Positions 1 through 8,840 of a stretch of 64,000 bases of DNA are shown here, in pieces. Numbering within the stretch: position 1 is the stretch's first letter; each line of letters starts with the position of its first letter. The stretch comes from Verrucomicrobiota bacterium (lineage in GTDB: Bacteria; Verrucomicrobiota; Verrucomicrobiia; CAIQCK01): the NCBI GenBank assembly GCA_026397915.1, contig JAPLTX010000051.1:101640-165639 (forward strand). Reading direction: 5' to 3'. The position numbers and the translations under genes are program-made. The notes under the pieces were generated by a model. That model was not told where the DNA came from. It saw only the letters and a list, made by a program, of their open reading frames with translations, and did no database searches.

Positions 1-1
1 C

Positions 2-478
2 GGCCGGCCTGCGGGCAGCGCACGACCGTTGTTGCCGCGTGAAGCGGCGGCGTTGATCGTGCGGCAACATGTGCTCGCGATGGCGGCCGGCGCGGAGAGA
101 TTTTTCTGCGGCTTGGCGTCGCCGTGGAACGCAGCGGACGAGGACCCGGTGAACGGCTTTTTCGAATACGATGATTCGCCGACAGCGGCGGCGGTGGCTT
201 ACTACGTAGCCAACGGCCTGCTCGATGGCGCGACGTTTTTGGCGGAGCGCACGCTGGTGGCGGGAGCGCGGGCGTTTGAGTTCGAGCGCGCCGGCGACAA
301 CGGACGTGTGTTGGTGGCGTGGGCCTTGCCGGAAAAGGGCGTGGAGGTCCAGTTGTCGCCGGAGTGGACGTCATCGGAGTCGCGGATGGTGGACTTGATG
401 GGCAGCGTGGGGAGGCCGGAGAACCCGCGTGTGCGACTGACGCGCTTGCCAGCGTATTGGGTGACGACAAAACGGTGA
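2..478 (+). CDS. C-terminal part of a larger protein, unidentified
   Basis: The reading frame is open from the left edge of the window to a TGA at 476-478, so only about the last 158 residues are present and the start lies outside. The visible part has alternating hydrophobic strands and ends in a basic tail, like the beta-sandwich ends of secreted glycosidase-like proteins in this type of genome, but I see no catalytic motif. A TTG at 29 could be misread as a start, yet the frame continues upstream of it. Function cannot be assigned. Confidence 0.55.
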   Translation, partial: GRPAGSARPLLPREAAALIVRQHVLAMAAGAERFFCGLASPWNAADEDPVNGFFEYDDSPTAAAVAYYVANGLLDGATFLAERTLVAGARAFEFERAGDNGRVLVAWALPEKGVEVQLSPEWTSSESRMVDLMGSVGRPENPRVRLTRLPAYWVTTKR

Positions 479-560
479 AGACGGGGCGGCGTTTTCCGCT
501 GCGCGGCAAGAAATTGTTTGCAATTGGGCCGGTCGTCACTAAGAGTCTTTGGCCCCGGTT

Positions 561-636
561 GGGGGTGTAGCTCAGTTGGTAGAGCGCCTCGTTCGCAACG
601 AGGAGGTCAGGGGTTCGAATCCCCTCACCTCCACCA
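561..636 (+). tRNA. tRNA-Ala (CGC)
   Basis: Full cloverleaf: acceptor GGGGGTG pairs with CACCTCC (one G-T wobble), anticodon stem CCTCG/CGAGG with loop TTCGCAA gives anticodon CGC (codon GCG, alanine). The T arm AGGGG/CCCCT carries the loop TTCGAAT, and CCA is encoded at 634-636. A weak promoter-like TTGCAA ... TAAGAG lies just upstream. Confidence 0.97.
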
Positions 637-666
637 ACCGTGGTTCGCTTCGGCCGGTGCCGGCCG

Positions 667-1635
667 TCACTTTCCCGCAATGATCAGGTCGAGACGGTCG
701 TTGAATTCCTTGAGCGTCAAGCCACCATCTTCAATAGAGAGCCAGCCGTTGTAGCCAACATCTTCGAGCGCCTGGCGCACCACGGGCCAGTTGACGCTGC
801 CGTCGCGCGGATGGACGAACTTGCCACCGTGGCCGTCGGGGTTAAGTTGGAAGTCCTTGATGTGGCACTTGGCGATGAGCGGGCCGAGCGCGCGAATCCA
901 GTCCTCCGGCTTCTGATACTTCACGTGGTTGCCGATGTCGAAGTAAGCCTTCACCCATTCGTTGTGGAACGACGCGACGAAGTTCTGGAATAGCGCCGGT
1001 TTCACCCAGAGGTTATTCCAGACGTTTTCGAGCGCAATGACCACCTTCAACTGCTTGGCCAACGGGATGAGCTTCTTCACCGCGGCGCGCGACGTGTCCG
1101 TGGCATGGTTCTGCGCGGCGATGTAGTCCTTGTATTTCTCGTTATCGCCGGCAACGACCTTCTTGACGTGCCCTGTTCTCTTGTCGAACTCGATGTCGAA
1201 CTCCCACGCCTCCGGCATGGCCATGCCTTTGCCGCCAATCTTGCATGGCACTAACAGCACGGCGTCCGCGCCAAACGCGTGCGCAGCTCGCAGCGCATCT
1301 TCCGTGACCTTCAGCGAGCTTTCCACCTTCGCCGGATCCTCGCTGTTGAACTCGGCCCAACCACGCAGAACAGAGTGGATGCGCATGCCGAGCTTGTCGG
1401 CGATCTTGCGGCACTCGGCGGCCTCCTCCACGGTGACGATGCCGCCCTCGACGCCCTCGAAGCCAGCGTCTTTCAGCTCCTGCAGTTCTTTCTCGCTCGG
1501 CTTCTTGCGAATCATCGCCTTGTGGAGCTTGGTCTTGAACGCAGCGCGTGCGTCAAGGCTCCCGGCGGCCCACAGGCCGAGGCCGGCGGCAGCGGAGGTT
1601 TTCACAAAGTCGCGTCGGGTCAGGTTGGTGTTCAT
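667..1635 (-). CDS. Tat-exported sugar phosphate isomerase/epimerase-like TIM barrel
   Basis: A 322-residue protein of the xylose-isomerase-like TIM-barrel superfamily (AP endonuclease 2 family). Residues 6-28 are a twin-arginine signal (TRRDFVKTSAAAG), so it is probably exported. Likely metal/active-site residues are Glu203 (ALENVWNN), Asp233 (YFDIGNH), His258/Asp261 (CHIKD) and Glu302 (SIEDGG). The ATG at 1635 is chosen because GGAGA precedes it by about 8 nt and the Tat signal follows at once; an upstream in-frame start would add 29 unlikely residues. Exported relatives work in catabolism of oxidised sugars, but the substrate here is unknown. Confidence 0.88.
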   Translation of the reverse strand: MNTNLTRRDFVKTSAAAGLGLWAAGSLDARAAFKTKLHKAMIRKKPSEKELQELKDAGFEGVEGGIVTVEEAAECRKIADKLGMRIHSVLRGWAEFNSEDPAKVESSLKVTEDALRAAHAFGADAVLLVPCKIGGKGMAMPEAWEFDIEFDKRTGHVKKVVAGDNEKYKDYIAAQNHATDTSRAAVKKLIPLAKQLKVVIALENVWNNLWVKPALFQNFVASFHNEWVKAYFDIGNHVKYQKPEDWIRALGPLIAKCHIKDFQLNPDGHGGKFVHPRDGSVNWPVVRQALEDVGYNGWLSIEDGGLTLKEFNDRLDLIIAGK

Positions 1636-1756
1636 GCAGAGTCTCCAGCGTTTGTTGATGTTTGAAAAATGAAGTCTTTCGCCAGTGCCGCGCAGCTTGT
1701 CATGTCCCCGCCGGCTAGTCAAACTCCCTTGCGTGCTGATGGCGGCGACATCCGGG

Positions 1757-1785
1757 TTGATTCAGCCCGCGCGCCACGCTAGGGT
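1757..1785 (+). promoter_or_regulatory. possible sigma-70-like promoter of leuD
   Basis: TTGATT (1757-1762) and TAGGGT (1780-1785) are separated by 17 bp and lie just ahead of the leuD start at 1795. The -10 box is poor and the leader would be very short, so this is only a suggestion. Confidence 0.25.
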
Positions 1786-1794
1786 TTCGACCGT

Positions 1795-2346
1795 ATGAGC
1801 AAAATCATCCGCGGCAAAGTGTATGTGGTGCGTGACAACATTGACACCGACCAGATTATTCCGGCGCAGTATTTGAGCCTCCTGCCAAACGTGCCGGAGG
1901 AATACGAGAAACTCGGCAGCCACGCGATGGCGGGCTTGCCCGATAGCAGCTACCCGGAGCGGTTCATCAAGCCGGGCGCAATGGACGCCGAGTATCCCAT
2001 CATCATCGGCGGGCGGAATTTCGGTTGCGGCAGCAGCCGCGAGCACGCCCCCGTGGCACTCGGCGCGGCCAACTGCGAGGCAGTGGTGGCGGAAGGTTTC
2101 GCGCGTATCTTCTTCCGTAACTGCGTCGCCACCGGCGAAATTTACCCGATCGAGTCCACACAACGGCTCTGCGAGATCTTCAAGACCGGCGACGAGGCGG
2201 AACTGGACCTCGACAAAAATGAGATGGTTGCGGTGGAGACCGGCCAGCGTTACGCGCTGAAGCCGCTCGGCGACGCGCGCGCGGTGATTGATGCCGGCGG
2301 CTTGTTTGCCTACGCAAAGAAGACCGGCATGATTGCGGCTGGTTAG
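1795..2346 (+). CDS. leuD: 3-isopropylmalate dehydratase small subunit
   Basis: Small swivelling subunit of isopropylmalate isomerase (leucine biosynthesis), which works with the [4Fe-4S] large subunit LeuC. The 183-residue protein shows the family hallmarks NIDTDQIIPAQYL (about residues 15-27) and GCGSSREHAP (77-86), the substrate-recognition loop region. It has the short form typical of archaeal and some bacterial LeuD proteins rather than the about 200-residue enterobacterial form. leuC is not adjacent: the upstream neighbour runs the other way and the downstream gene is a stress protein. A homoaconitase-type small subunit is the main alternative. Confidence 0.93.
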   Translation: MSKIIRGKVYVVRDNIDTDQIIPAQYLSLLPNVPEEYEKLGSHAMAGLPDSSYPERFIKPGAMDAEYPIIIGGRNFGCGSSREHAPVALGAANCEAVVAEGFARIFFRNCVATGEIYPIESTQRLCEIFKTGDEAELDLDKNEMVAVETGQRYALKPLGDARAVIDAGGLFAYAKKTGMIAAG

Positions 2347-2474
2347 ACGGCGTTTCTTGCGGGAGCCGGCGGTTGTGCGACGCAGCGGCCGCGGCACGGA
2401 GTGAAAGGCGTGCGAATTCGTTTTTGCTTCCTGCGACGCGTTGCGGCATAGTTAGGCCAGAAGGAGACGCCACC

Positions 2475-3317
2475 ATGATCAAAAGCATTCTCTTCTGCAC
2501 CGACGGTTCCGAATACTCCAGCGTTGCGGGTGACTACGCCATCTGGCTCGCCCAGAAACTCAAGGCTCGCATTGTGGCCCTGCACGTAACCGACGTGCGG
2601 CTGCTTGAAGCGCCGTTGCTGGCCGATCTCTCAGGCGCAATCGGCGCGCAACCGTATCAGGCACTGCTGCCGCAACTACAGGAAATGCAGAAACAGCGCG
2701 CCGGTGTCATCCTCAACGCGGTTGCCGACCGTTGCCACAAGGCGGGCGTCCAGTGCTCGACGCTGCATCGCACGGGCAGTGTGGTGGAAAACATCGCTGA
2801 AGAGGAAACGCGCACGGAACTGGTGGTGCTCGGCCAGCGCGGCGAGCACGCGCAAGCCATCGGCCAGTTCCTCGGCTCCAGCGTTGAGCGCGTCGTGCGC
2901 CGTTCCATCAAGCCCTGTTTGGTCACGCCGGCCAAATTCCGCGAACTGCGCCAAGTGCTGGTGGCCTACGATGGCAGCGCACAATCCAGCAAGTCGCTGC
3001 AGGTGGCCGTCGAGTTATGCCAGGCGCTCGGCCTCAAGCTCAGCATTGTCACGGTCGTGCCCGCGCCGCCGGAGATGGGCGTCAACGACGCAATGGAGGA
3101 CGCCGTGCGCACGGCGAAGGACCACGGCATTGAGCCGTCGGCCGAGACGCTGGTGGGCCATCCCGAACAGCAGATTCTGGAGTGCACCGAACGGCGGCGA
3201 GCCGACCTCATCGTGATGGGCGCCTACGGCCATACGCGGATCCGCGAACTGATCCTCGGCTCCACCACCACCCACGTCATCCGCAAGAGCGATGTGCCGG
3301 TGCTGCTGACACGCTGA
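2475..3317 (+). CDS. Universal stress protein with two tandem Usp domains
   Basis: A 280-residue cytoplasmic protein with two UspA domains (about 1-148 and 155-280). Each begins with a beta strand plus DGS or DGSA (TDGSEYS, YDGSAQSS). The second ends with GAYGHTRIRELILGSTT and VIRKSDVPVLL, close to the ATP-binding G-x2-G-x9-G(S/T) pattern; in the first the equivalent is GQRGEHAQAIGQFLGSS. The ATG at 2475 is chosen because AAGGAG sits at 2461-2466 and the domain starts immediately. The gene follows leuD by about 130 bp. Its role in stress is inferred from the family. Confidence 0.93.
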   Translation: MIKSILFCTDGSEYSSVAGDYAIWLAQKLKARIVALHVTDVRLLEAPLLADLSGAIGAQPYQALLPQLQEMQKQRAGVILNAVADRCHKAGVQCSTLHRTGSVVENIAEEETRTELVVLGQRGEHAQAIGQFLGSSVERVVRRSIKPCLVTPAKFRELRQVLVAYDGSAQSSKSLQVAVELCQALGLKLSIVTVVPAPPEMGVNDAMEDAVRTAKDHGIEPSAETLVGHPEQQILECTERRRADLIVMGAYGHTRIRELILGSTTTHVIRKSDVPVLLTR

Positions 3318-3356
3318 GCGCAACCGAGGCGGGCAGCAACGCACCGGCCAGCGCCA

Positions 3357-3881
3357 TCATTTTTTCTCCTGCTGCTTGAGTTGTTCCAAAGCCGCTTTGA
3401 TCTCGGCAGCGGCCTGCTTTGCATTCACCGTCAGGTTTCGCCAGGCGATCCGGCCTGACTTGTTGATGACGAATGTAACGCGCGAGCAGAACTTCTCCCT
3501 TGCCGCGCCATACAACTCGCTGCCCCTGTGGTCCGTGTCGGCGATCAACCCAAACGGCAGCTTGTAATGCGCAGCAAACTTCGCATGCGACTCAACCGAA
3601 TCGTAGCTTACGCCGAGCACAATCGCGTCCAGCCCTTTCAGCGCCTCGAAGCCATCGCGCAGATCGCACGCTTCCACCGTGCAGCCCGGCGTGAAGTCCT
3701 TCGGGTAGAAGTAAAGGACGATGTTCTGTTTGCCGATCAGGCCGGCGAGATTGACCGGCTGCGGATGCGCGGCCGCCTGAAACAGCGGCGCCTTGTCGCC
3801 GACGTTGGGCGTCTCTTCCGCAAAGGCGGCCAGCAACGGCATCAGGCACAGGCAAATCACCACAAGAGCTTTTGATTTCAT
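3357..3881 (-). CDS. Periplasmic peroxiredoxin, BCP/PrxQ type
   Basis: Thiol peroxidase reducing hydrogen and alkyl peroxides. Residues 1-21 form a Sec signal peptide ending in AFA-E. The active-site segment around residues 60-72 carries peroxidatic Cys67 (PGCT) and a second cysteine at 72, the PrxQ spacing; the catalytic Thr (TPGCT) is present. A conserved Arg lies in the late KFCSRVTFVI strand. Length (174 aa) fits an exported AhpC/TSA-family protein. Its electron donor is not evident; the thioredoxin-like protein at 52.4-52.9 kb is one possible exported partner, but that is speculation. Confidence 0.92.
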   Translation of the reverse strand: MKSKALVVICLCLMPLLAAFAEETPNVGDKAPLFQAAAHPQPVNLAGLIGKQNIVLYFYPKDFTPGCTVEACDLRDGFEALKGLDAIVLGVSYDSVESHAKFAAHYKLPFGLIADTDHRGSELYGAAREKFCSRVTFVINKSGRIAWRNLTVNAKQAAAEIKAALEQLKQQEKK

Positions 3882-3979
3882 AAGGTGGCAAACCTAACCC
3901 TTGTTTGCCGCCGCGCAACCCCGCTGCACGAGCGATACCTCCTTCCAAAACCGCCGCAGCCGTGGCATAAGAACCGGCC

Positions 3980-6289
3980 ATGAAAGCCTCCTCGCTCGCC
4001 GCTTCTCTTATGTCGCTTCTCGTCGTCGGCTCCCTTGCGGCCGACGACAAGTTCCTGCCCGGCACGCAGCCGCTCACCGGCACCAACGACCTCTCACTGG
4101 GCATGATCGCCGGCATTGACCGTTTCCTCGACCGCGAACTGGCCGCGAGCGTCGAGCGCCGCGCCGCGAAGTGGCATCGCAACTTCTCCTCGCCCGAAGC
4201 CTACACGAAGTCTGTCGAGCCGAACCGCGAGCGGTTCAGGAGAATCATCGGCGTGGTGGATGAGCGGGTGAAGCCGGAGTTGCATTTGCTCGCGACGCCG
4301 ACGCAATCTGCGCAGGTCGGCGAGGGGTGGGGTTACAAGATTTTCGCCGTGCGCTGGAGTGTGCTGCCTGGCGTGGATGCGGAGGGATGGCTGCTACAGC
4401 CGAACCAAGAACCGGTGGCGGATATTGTCGCGCTGCCAGATTGCGATACGACGCCGGAGATGCTCATCAAGCCGTTTCCGGCGAGGCTCGCGCAGATGGG
4501 ATGTCGTGTCCTTGTGCCGATGCTGATGGACCGACGCGATACTTACTCCGGCAATCCGAAAATTCGCATGACAAACCAACCGCACCGCGAGTTCATTTAT
4601 CGCGCCGCGTTCGAAATGGGCCACCACATCATCGGCTACGAAGTGCAGAAGGTTCTCGCGGCGGTTGATTGGTTTTCTGCCGACGCGAAGCGGCCCATCG
4701 GCGTTATCGGCTACGGCGAAGGCGGCCTGCTGGCGTTCTATTCTGCAGCTGTTGACACGCGCATCAACGCGGCTCTTGTCAGCGGTTACTTTCAGACTCG
4801 TGAGCAAGTCTGGCGCGAGCCGATCTACCGCAACGTGTCTGGCTTGTTGGAAGAGTTTGGCGATGCCGAGATAGCCAGCCTTGTTGCGCCGCGTGCGCTG
4901 GTCATCGAGGCGAGCCGCCATCCTGAAATTGCCAGGCCGCCTGCGCCGTCGCAGGGCCGTGCCGGTGCCGCGCCGGGCGTGATTGCCACACCGTCTGCGG
5001 ACTCCCTCATATCGGAATTCAATCGGGCAAAGAAGTTGGTCGAACCAATACACCCGCCGCTCGAAATGGTCCTGACAGCCAACTATCCGTTCCTTCCAGA
5101 TGTTCTTTTTGCACTCGATCCATTCCTGAAAGCACTGAAATTGTGGCCGCCACCGTCAATTATCGGCGGGCCGGGACATTTCACCGGAAATTCCACGGTT
5201 GATGCCGAGCGCTTCCACCGCCAGTTCGACCAACTCGTCGAGCACACGCAACGCGTGCTGCGCGAAGGCGAGGCGCGGCGGGCGGAATTGTGGACGAAAC
5301 CGAATTTGAACCTCAGCCACGCGGGTTTTCCGCCCGCGAAAGACTCGGCCGCGGTGGTGAAGAAATACCAAGAGGACACGCGCTGGTATCGCGATTATCT
5401 GTGGGACGAGGTCATCGGCCGGTTTCCGCCGGCGTCGCTACCGATGAATCCGCGCTCGCGGCTGGTCTATGACGAACCGACGTATCGCGGCTACGAGGTG
5501 ATGCTCGACGTGTGGCCGGACGTTTATGCTTACGGAATCCTGCTCGTGCCGAAGGACCTCAAGTCGGGCGAACGGCGGCCTGTTGTGGTCTGCCAGCACG
5601 GGCTGGAGGGTCGGCCACAGGATTGTGCGAACCCGAAGGTCGAGAGTCGCTATTACCACAGCTTCGCCAACAAGCTTACCGAGCGCGGGTTCATCACCTT
5701 CTCGCCACAGAACCCCTACATCGGCAAAGACGAGTTCCGTGTGTTGCAGCGGAAACTCAACCCGCTCGGCAAGACGCTCTTTGCCGTCATCGCGCGTCAG
5801 CACGAGCGGACGCTGGACTGGCTCGCGGCACTGCCTTTCGTGGATGGCGAGCGGATCGCGTTCTACGGGCTGAGCTACGGAGGCAAGTCGGCGATGCGGC
5901 TGCCGGCGATGCTGGAGAAGTATTGCCTCTCGATCTGCTCTGGCGACTACAACGAGTGGATCGCTAAAAACGCCTCCACGACCTTCAAGGGCAGCTACAT
6001 GTTCACCGGCGAGTATGAGATCTTCGAGTGGAACCTCGGCAACACGTTCAACTACGCCGAGATGTCATGGTTGATCTGCCCGCGGCCGTTCATGGTCGAG
6101 CGCGGCCACTTCGACGGCGTGGGCGTGGACGAGATGGTGGCTTACGAATACGCCAAGACCAAGCGCCGCTACGACCTGCTCGGCACCGGCGACCGCTGCG
6201 AGTTCGAATACTTCAGCGGCCCGCACGAGATCCACGCCGTCGGAACGTTCGACTTCCTCCACAAACACCTGAACTGGCCGAAACGATGA
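3980..6289 (+). CDS. Secreted protein with two alpha/beta-hydrolase domains (dienelactone hydrolase/acetylxylan esterase-like)
   Basis: A 769-residue protein with a Sec signal peptide (residues 1-20). Two alpha/beta-hydrolase regions follow one another. The C-terminal one has nucleophile elbow GLSYGG with Ser632 and a late His in GPHEIH, so it looks active, probably as an esterase on a carbohydrate ester. In the N-terminal one the elbow-like motif reads GYGEGG (244-249), with Glu where Ser is expected, so it may be non-catalytic or binding only. The next gene, apbE, starts in an ATGA overlap with this stop, which implies cotranscription. The substrate is not determinable. Confidence 0.85.
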   Translation: MKASSLAASLMSLLVVGSLAADDKFLPGTQPLTGTNDLSLGMIAGIDRFLDRELAASVERRAAKWHRNFSSPEAYTKSVEPNRERFRRIIGVVDERVKPELHLLATPTQSAQVGEGWGYKIFAVRWSVLPGVDAEGWLLQPNQEPVADIVALPDCDTTPEMLIKPFPARLAQMGCRVLVPMLMDRRDTYSGNPKIRMTNQPHREFIYRAAFEMGHHIIGYEVQKVLAAVDWFSADAKRPIGVIGYGEGGLLAFYSAAVDTRINAALVSGYFQTREQVWREPIYRNVSGLLEEFGDAEIASLVAPRALVIEASRHPEIARPPAPSQGRAGAAPGVIATPSADSLISEFNRAKKLVEPIHPPLEMVLTANYPFLPDVLFALDPFLKALKLWPPPSIIGGPGHFTGNSTVDAERFHRQFDQLVEHTQRVLREGEARRAELWTKPNLNLSHAGFPPAKDSAAVVKKYQEDTRWYRDYLWDEVIGRFPPASLPMNPRSRLVYDEPTYRGYEVMLDVWPDVYAYGILLVPKDLKSGERRPVVVCQHGLEGRPQDCANPKVESRYYHSFANKLTERGFITFSPQNPYIGKDEFRVLQRKLNPLGKTLFAVIARQHERTLDWLAALPFVDGERIAFYGLSYGGKSAMRLPAMLEKYCLSICSGDYNEWIAKNASTTFKGSYMFTGEYEIFEWNLGNTFNYAEMSWLICPRPFMVERGHFDGVGVDEMVAYEYAKTKRRYDLLGTGDRCEFEYFSGPHEIHAVGTFDFLHKHLNWPKR

Positions 6290-7311
6290 GCCGCATTGCC
6301 GCGCTTCTGACAACGGCATGCCTGCTTGCGACAGCGTTCGCAGCGGCAGCAGAGCCGAAACCCGCTGCCGAACTGGTGACGTTTGCCGGCCGCACGATGG
6401 GCACGGCTTACTCGGTGAAGTTTCTCCAGCCGCCCGCGCCCGTCGTCGTCGAGCAGGCGCGGCGGGAGGTCGGCGCGCTGCTGGACCGCTTGGATCGGGC
6501 AATGTCCACCTACCGCGAGGACTCGGAGGTCTGCCGTTTCGGCGCGTATCGTGGTAGTGATTGGTTCGCGGTGTCGGCGGACACAGCGCGCGTGGTCGTG
6601 GAATCGCTGCGCGTGAGCGAGTTGACCAGCGGCGCGTTCGACGTGACGGTGGACCCACTGGTGCGACTGTGGGGATTCGGTCCGCGCCGTGAAACCGGCG
6701 AGGCACCACCGGAGCAGGCGATTGCCGAAGCTCGGCGCAAGGTGGGCTGGCGGAAACTGCAAGCGCGGCTCGATCCACCTGCGTTGCGGAAAACGTCGCC
6801 AGAGATTTCCGTGGACCTCTCCGCCATCGCGAAGGGTTACACCGCGGACGCTGTCGCCGAACGACTCGGTCAGTTCGGCGTAACGAACTACCTCGTTGCC
6901 ATCGGCGGTGAACTCAAGGCGCGCGGCCACGGCCAGCAAGGCCGGCCGTGGCGTGTTGGCGTTGACAAGCCGCTCGATGACGGCCGCGCCATCCAGCGCG
7001 TCATTGAGTTGAAGGACAAAGCAGTCTCCACGTCGGGCGATTACCGCAATTTCTTCACCGACGCCGGCCACCGCTACTCTCACGTCGTTGACCCGCGCAC
7101 CGGTCGGCCCGTCACGCACAATCTCGCCTCCGTTACCATCGTCTGCGAGACCAGCGCGCGCGCCGACGCGCTGGCGACGGGGCTGATGGTGCTCGGCCCA
7201 GACACTGGCTACGCGCTTGCGGCAAAGCATGGCTGGCCCTGCCTTTTTATCCTACGCGCCAAATCCGGCTTCATCGAGAAGCCGACGCCGGCGTTTGAAA
7301 AACTGCGGTAA
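6286..7311 (+). CDS. apbE: FAD:protein FMN transferase
   Basis: ApbE-family flavin transferase, 341 residues, attaching FMN through a phosphoester bond to Thr/Ser of exported flavoproteins such as NqrB/NqrC or RnfG/RnfD. The Sec signal covers residues 1-22 (cut near AAAAEP). Recognisable features are the opening GRTMGTAYSVKF, the central DLSAIAKGYTADAV, GGELKARG, and SGDYRNFF followed by YSHVVDPRTGRP, which form the FAD and Mg binding site. The start overlaps the preceding stop (ATGA). No target flavoprotein gene is in the window. Confidence 0.94.
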   Translation: MSRIAALLTTACLLATAFAAAAEPKPAAELVTFAGRTMGTAYSVKFLQPPAPVVVEQARREVGALLDRLDRAMSTYREDSEVCRFGAYRGSDWFAVSADTARVVVESLRVSELTSGAFDVTVDPLVRLWGFGPRRETGEAPPEQAIAEARRKVGWRKLQARLDPPALRKTSPEISVDLSAIAKGYTADAVAERLGQFGVTNYLVAIGGELKARGHGQQGRPWRVGVDKPLDDGRAIQRVIELKDKAVSTSGDYRNFFTDAGHRYSHVVDPRTGRPVTHNLASVTIVCETSARADALATGLMVLGPDTGYALAAKHGWPCLFILRAKSGFIEKPTPAFEKLR

Positions 7312-7392
7312 CGGCAGGTTACGGTATGGTGGCGTTCGCCGTTGTGCATTCCAACGCTTGACGCGGCAACCATCGTTCTCAATACTGGCGGT

Positions 7393-8745
7393 ATGAAGCC
7401 TTCTGATTCGATCAGTCGTCGCCAGTTCGTCACCACTTCGGCGTCGGTCTTCGGCACCTTCGCCATTGTCTCCCAGCACAAAGCCCACGCCGTCGGCCCC
7501 AATGACAAGGTCGTCATCGGCGTCATGGGCCTTGGCGGTCGCGGCACCTATGTCGCCACCATGTTCGCCAACCGGCCGGACGTGGACATTGCCTACATCA
7601 GCGACGTGGACACGCGCAAGTTCTCCCGCGCCCGCGCCGCGATCGAGGAGGCGCAGGGCAAGCCGCCGAAAGCGGTGCAGGACTTCCGCAAGATGCTTGA
7701 GGACAAACGCGTGGACGCAATCATCAACGCCACGCCCGATCATTGGCACGCGCTCGGTTCGATCATGGCCTGTCAGGCCGGCAAGGACGTGTTCGTCGAA
7801 AAACCGATGACGCACAGCGCATGGGAAGGCCGCAAGATGATCGAGGCGGCCGCCAAGTATAAGCGCGTCATCCAAGTCGGCATGCAGAGCCGCAGTTGCC
7901 AGTATCTGCGCGACGCCGCCGAATACATCCGCTCCGGAAAACTCGGCGATGTTTACCTCGTGCGCGTTTTTAATATGCTGCAGCACCAGATGCGCAAGAC
8001 GCCGACGACCGAAAGCGCACCGGTGCCGCCCGGATTCGACTACGACACTTGGTGCGGCCCCGCGCCGGTGGTGCCCTACGACCCGAGCCGTCGCTGGCTC
8101 GACCGCTGGGAGTTCAGTTGCGGCGCCATCGCTGGCGACGCCGTCCACCAGATTGATCTCGCGCGTTGTCTCATCGGCGACAAGCCGTTCCCAGACACCA
8201 TCAGCCATGCCGGCGGCGTCTGCGCGCTCACCGACGGCCGCGAGATTCCCGACACGCAGATGGTCACGTTCGAGTATGGCAAGCTGACGATGCTGTTCGA
8301 GTCGGCGCTCTGGACACCCTACATGACCAAGACACCGATGGATCGCCGCGACAAGGGCCAGTTGCCGCCGAACTGGGCCTTCAACGCCACGCGCATCGAA
8401 GTGCTTGGCACGAAGGGCTTCATGTATTACGGCCGGCATGGCGACGGCTGGCAGGTGTTCAATGAAAAGGCCGAGTCGGTCGTGGCCGCGCCGGGCCGCC
8501 AAGCGGACAAGGAGCATCACGACAACTTCATCGCGTGCATCAAGAACCGCCAGCAACCGGTGGCCAACGCCGAGCAGGGCCATTATTCGGCGATGCTCTG
8601 CCACCTTGGCAACATCTCCTACCGCGTCGGCAACAAGAAGCTCGCGTTTGACGCCAAAACCGAGACGTTCAAGGACGCGCCGGAGGCCAACAAGTTCCTG
8701 AAGCGCAGCTACCGCGCGCCGTGGGTCATTCCCGACAACGTGTAA
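7393..8745 (+). CDS. Tat-exported Gfo/Idh/MocA oxidoreductase
   Basis: A 450-residue NAD(P)-dependent sugar oxidoreductase. The twin-arginine signal is at the N-terminus (SRRQFVTTSA), then a Rossmann fold with GVMGLGGRG (about residues 38-46), the family EKP signature in VFVEKPM (about 134-140) and the region GAIAGDAVHQIDLARCL that carries the conserved D/H pair of the second domain. Such exported enzymes usually carry tightly bound cofactor and oxidise or reduce sugar C3 hydroxyls. The ATG at 7393 is preferred because it starts the Tat signal; an upstream in-frame ATG at 7342 adds 17 residues without resemblance. Confidence 0.9.
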   Translation: MKPSDSISRRQFVTTSASVFGTFAIVSQHKAHAVGPNDKVVIGVMGLGGRGTYVATMFANRPDVDIAYISDVDTRKFSRARAAIEEAQGKPPKAVQDFRKMLEDKRVDAIINATPDHWHALGSIMACQAGKDVFVEKPMTHSAWEGRKMIEAAAKYKRVIQVGMQSRSCQYLRDAAEYIRSGKLGDVYLVRVFNMLQHQMRKTPTTESAPVPPGFDYDTWCGPAPVVPYDPSRRWLDRWEFSCGAIAGDAVHQIDLARCLIGDKPFPDTISHAGGVCALTDGREIPDTQMVTFEYGKLTMLFESALWTPYMTKTPMDRRDKGQLPPNWAFNATRIEVLGTKGFMYYGRHGDGWQVFNEKAESVVAAPGRQADKEHHDNFIACIKNRQQPVANAEQGHYSAMLCHLGNISYRVGNKKLAFDAKTETFKDAPEANKFLKRSYRAPWVIPDNV

Positions 8746-8840
8746 TGCGAGGCCAGCCGGAGGAAAACGCAGAGGCGTGGCGACTCTCAGTGCCATGAAC
8801 AGCGCTGCGCCGCGCCTTTGCGTTGAAATCCATCCACATC

